Shown here piece after piece: positions 6,298 to 6,580 of a DNA stretch of 6,580 nucleotides. Source of the DNA: Bacteroides sp. GTDB lineage: Bacteria; Bacteroidota; Bacteroidia; Bacteroidales; Bacteroidaceae. A program made the translations under genes and the position numbers. Numbering within the stretch: position 1 is the stretch's first letter; each line of letters opens with the position of its first letter. The notes beneath the pieces were generated by a model. The model was not told the origin of the DNA. It searched no databases and was given only the letters and a program-made list of their open reading frames with translations. The DNA is taken from NCBI GenBank assembly GCA_021204375.1, contig JAJPZL010000060.1, positions 449 through 7,028 of the forward strand, in the 5' to 3' direction.

Positions 6298-6419
6298 AGA
6301 GGGTATCCCTGCTGGGATATGATGAAAAAGTAGAATTTAACCAGACAGCTCAGGGGCTTGAAATAACTCTGCCGGATATCACACCAGAGGGGATCATTGT
6401 TTTTAAAGTGAAGATATAA
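6288..6419 (+). CDS. GH29 C-terminal tail fragment
   Basis: Frame 3 after the G-run reads WEVKRVSLLGYDEKVEF, then GLEITLPDITPEGIIVFKVKI and TAA at 6417-6419. This is the usual last strand pair of the GH29 C-terminal sandwich, where RVSLLG and a closing (I/V)FK(V/L) motif are common. It has no start codon of its own and is only meaningful joined to the preceding segment. Seven G residues at 6282 instead of six would restore LGGWEVKRV. Confidence 0.7.
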   Translation, partial: WEVKRVSLLGYDEKVEFNQTAQGLEITLPDITPEGIIVFKVKI

Positions 6420-6436
6420 ACCTTTCATAAAGCAGG

Positions 6437-6580
6437 GCATACGCATTAAAATGTTTTTATTTGTTTATGGAAAAATAGTTTATCTTTACGGCAAATCTCT
6501 TTCTCTATGATCTTACTTGATTTTTCTTTGGGAACCAACGGTCAGCGAAGCTAATGTCCATACTATTGTAATGCGTATAC
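6437..6580. repeat. Inverted repeat flanking the right-end non-coding segment
   Basis: GCATACGCATTA at 6437-6448 is matched in inverse orientation by TAATGCGTATAC at 6569-6580, 11 of 12 bases, with 10 consecutive perfect pairs. The arms enclose about 120 bases of AT-rich sequence without a credible gene; the longest reading from the ATG at 6507 is only 15 codons. The right arm touches the window edge, so it may be longer. It could mark the end of a small non-autonomous element, a regulator site pair, or chance. Confidence 0.45.
6460..6488 (+). promoter_or_regulatory. Weak candidate promoter downstream of the fucosidase
   Basis: TTTG at 6460-6463 and TATCTTTA at 6481-6488 resemble the -33 and -7 elements, but the last base of the -7 box is A instead of G and the 17-base spacer is short. 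It would serve a gene beginning beyond the window. The sequence is AT-rich, so this level of match can arise by chance. Confidence 0.25.

Larger units (their letters stand above)
4896..6419 (+). pseudogene. GH29 alpha-L-fucosidase, two frameshifts in homopolymers
   Basis: Reconstructed, this is a secreted GH29 enzyme of about 507 residues that would release terminal alpha-L-fucose. I prefer the ATG at 4896 (MKKVSVLAV...) over 4878 because it puts the Lys-Lys directly at the start of a normal signal peptide cut after TFA (residue 19). Landmarks: FGIFIHWG (residues 66-73), the EHHD histidines (144-145), SKLTRWNA, GPKRDLIGDLAKA, LKFGVSNHR, nucleophile Asp272 in PDMLWFDNG, then STKHDAY, LVENISKNGNLCLNISPKADG and a short C-terminal beta-sandwich. 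One extra A in the run 5792-5796 shifts the frame after WGK; one missing G in 6282-6287 shifts it again near the C-terminus. Reading across both recovers a continuous protein ending at TAA 6417-6419. The general acid/base Glu is not assigned; it varies in this family. The set of motifs makes the family assignment firm. Confidence 0.88.

Noticed and set aside
6420..6470. Intrinsic terminator after the fucosidase gene
   Set aside because: There is a T-rich run near 6453-6459, but only a 4-base AT-rich stem precedes it, too weak to call.
6507..6554. Short open frame starting at the ATG at 6507
   Set aside because: It ends after 15 codons with no recognisable content and only a weak promoter match upstream.

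Overview
The window looks like a piece of a Bacteroidota (probably Bacteroidales) polysaccharide utilization locus. The evidence is a promoter of the Bacteroides type (TTG, 21 bases, TACCTTTG), A-rich leaders in place of strong Shine-Dalgarno sites, and three adjacent plus-strand genes for secreted glycoside hydrolases whose domain layouts are typical of gut or anaerobic-digester Bacteroidales. No SusC/SusD pair, sensor or regulator gene, tRNA, rRNA, CRISPR array or transposase gene is visible.

Layout: 1-234 holds a promoter and leader with a nested inverted repeat. 235-3199 is a GH2 beta-galactosidase-like gene. 3201-4805 is a GH43 arabinofuranosidase/xylosidase-like gene that starts one base after the GH2 stop. 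4896-6419 is a GH29 alpha-L-fucosidase gene. 6420-6580 is AT-rich and has no convincing gene, but carries an inverted repeat that reaches the window edge. The three genes read as one operon.

The striking feature is that all three genes are broken, although the protein sequence between the breaks remains clearly family-like. GH2 has a frameshift near 424-446, TAG at 471, TAA at 699, a one-base loss at the A-run 1007-1012 and TAG at 1985. GH43 has TGA at 3561. GH29 has a one-base gain at the A-run 5792-5796 and a one-base loss at the G-run 6282-6287. Three of the four nonsense codons sit where the family has tryptophan and equal a single G-to-A change of TGG. The locus is therefore either a recently decayed pseudogene cluster or a low-accuracy consensus sequence. 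The four indels, three of them in mononucleotide runs, fit both; the nonsense substitutions favour real decay or a low-coverage assembly.

If intact, the three exported enzymes would remove beta-galactose, alpha-L-arabinose or xylose, and alpha-L-fucose. That set suits a fucosylated plant cell-wall glycan such as arabinogalactan, xyloglucan or pectin side chains (inference). I see no new biological system; the points worth checking are the pattern of damage, the inverted repeat over the promoter, an unexplained N-terminal extension before the GH2 signal peptide, and the right-edge inverted repeat.
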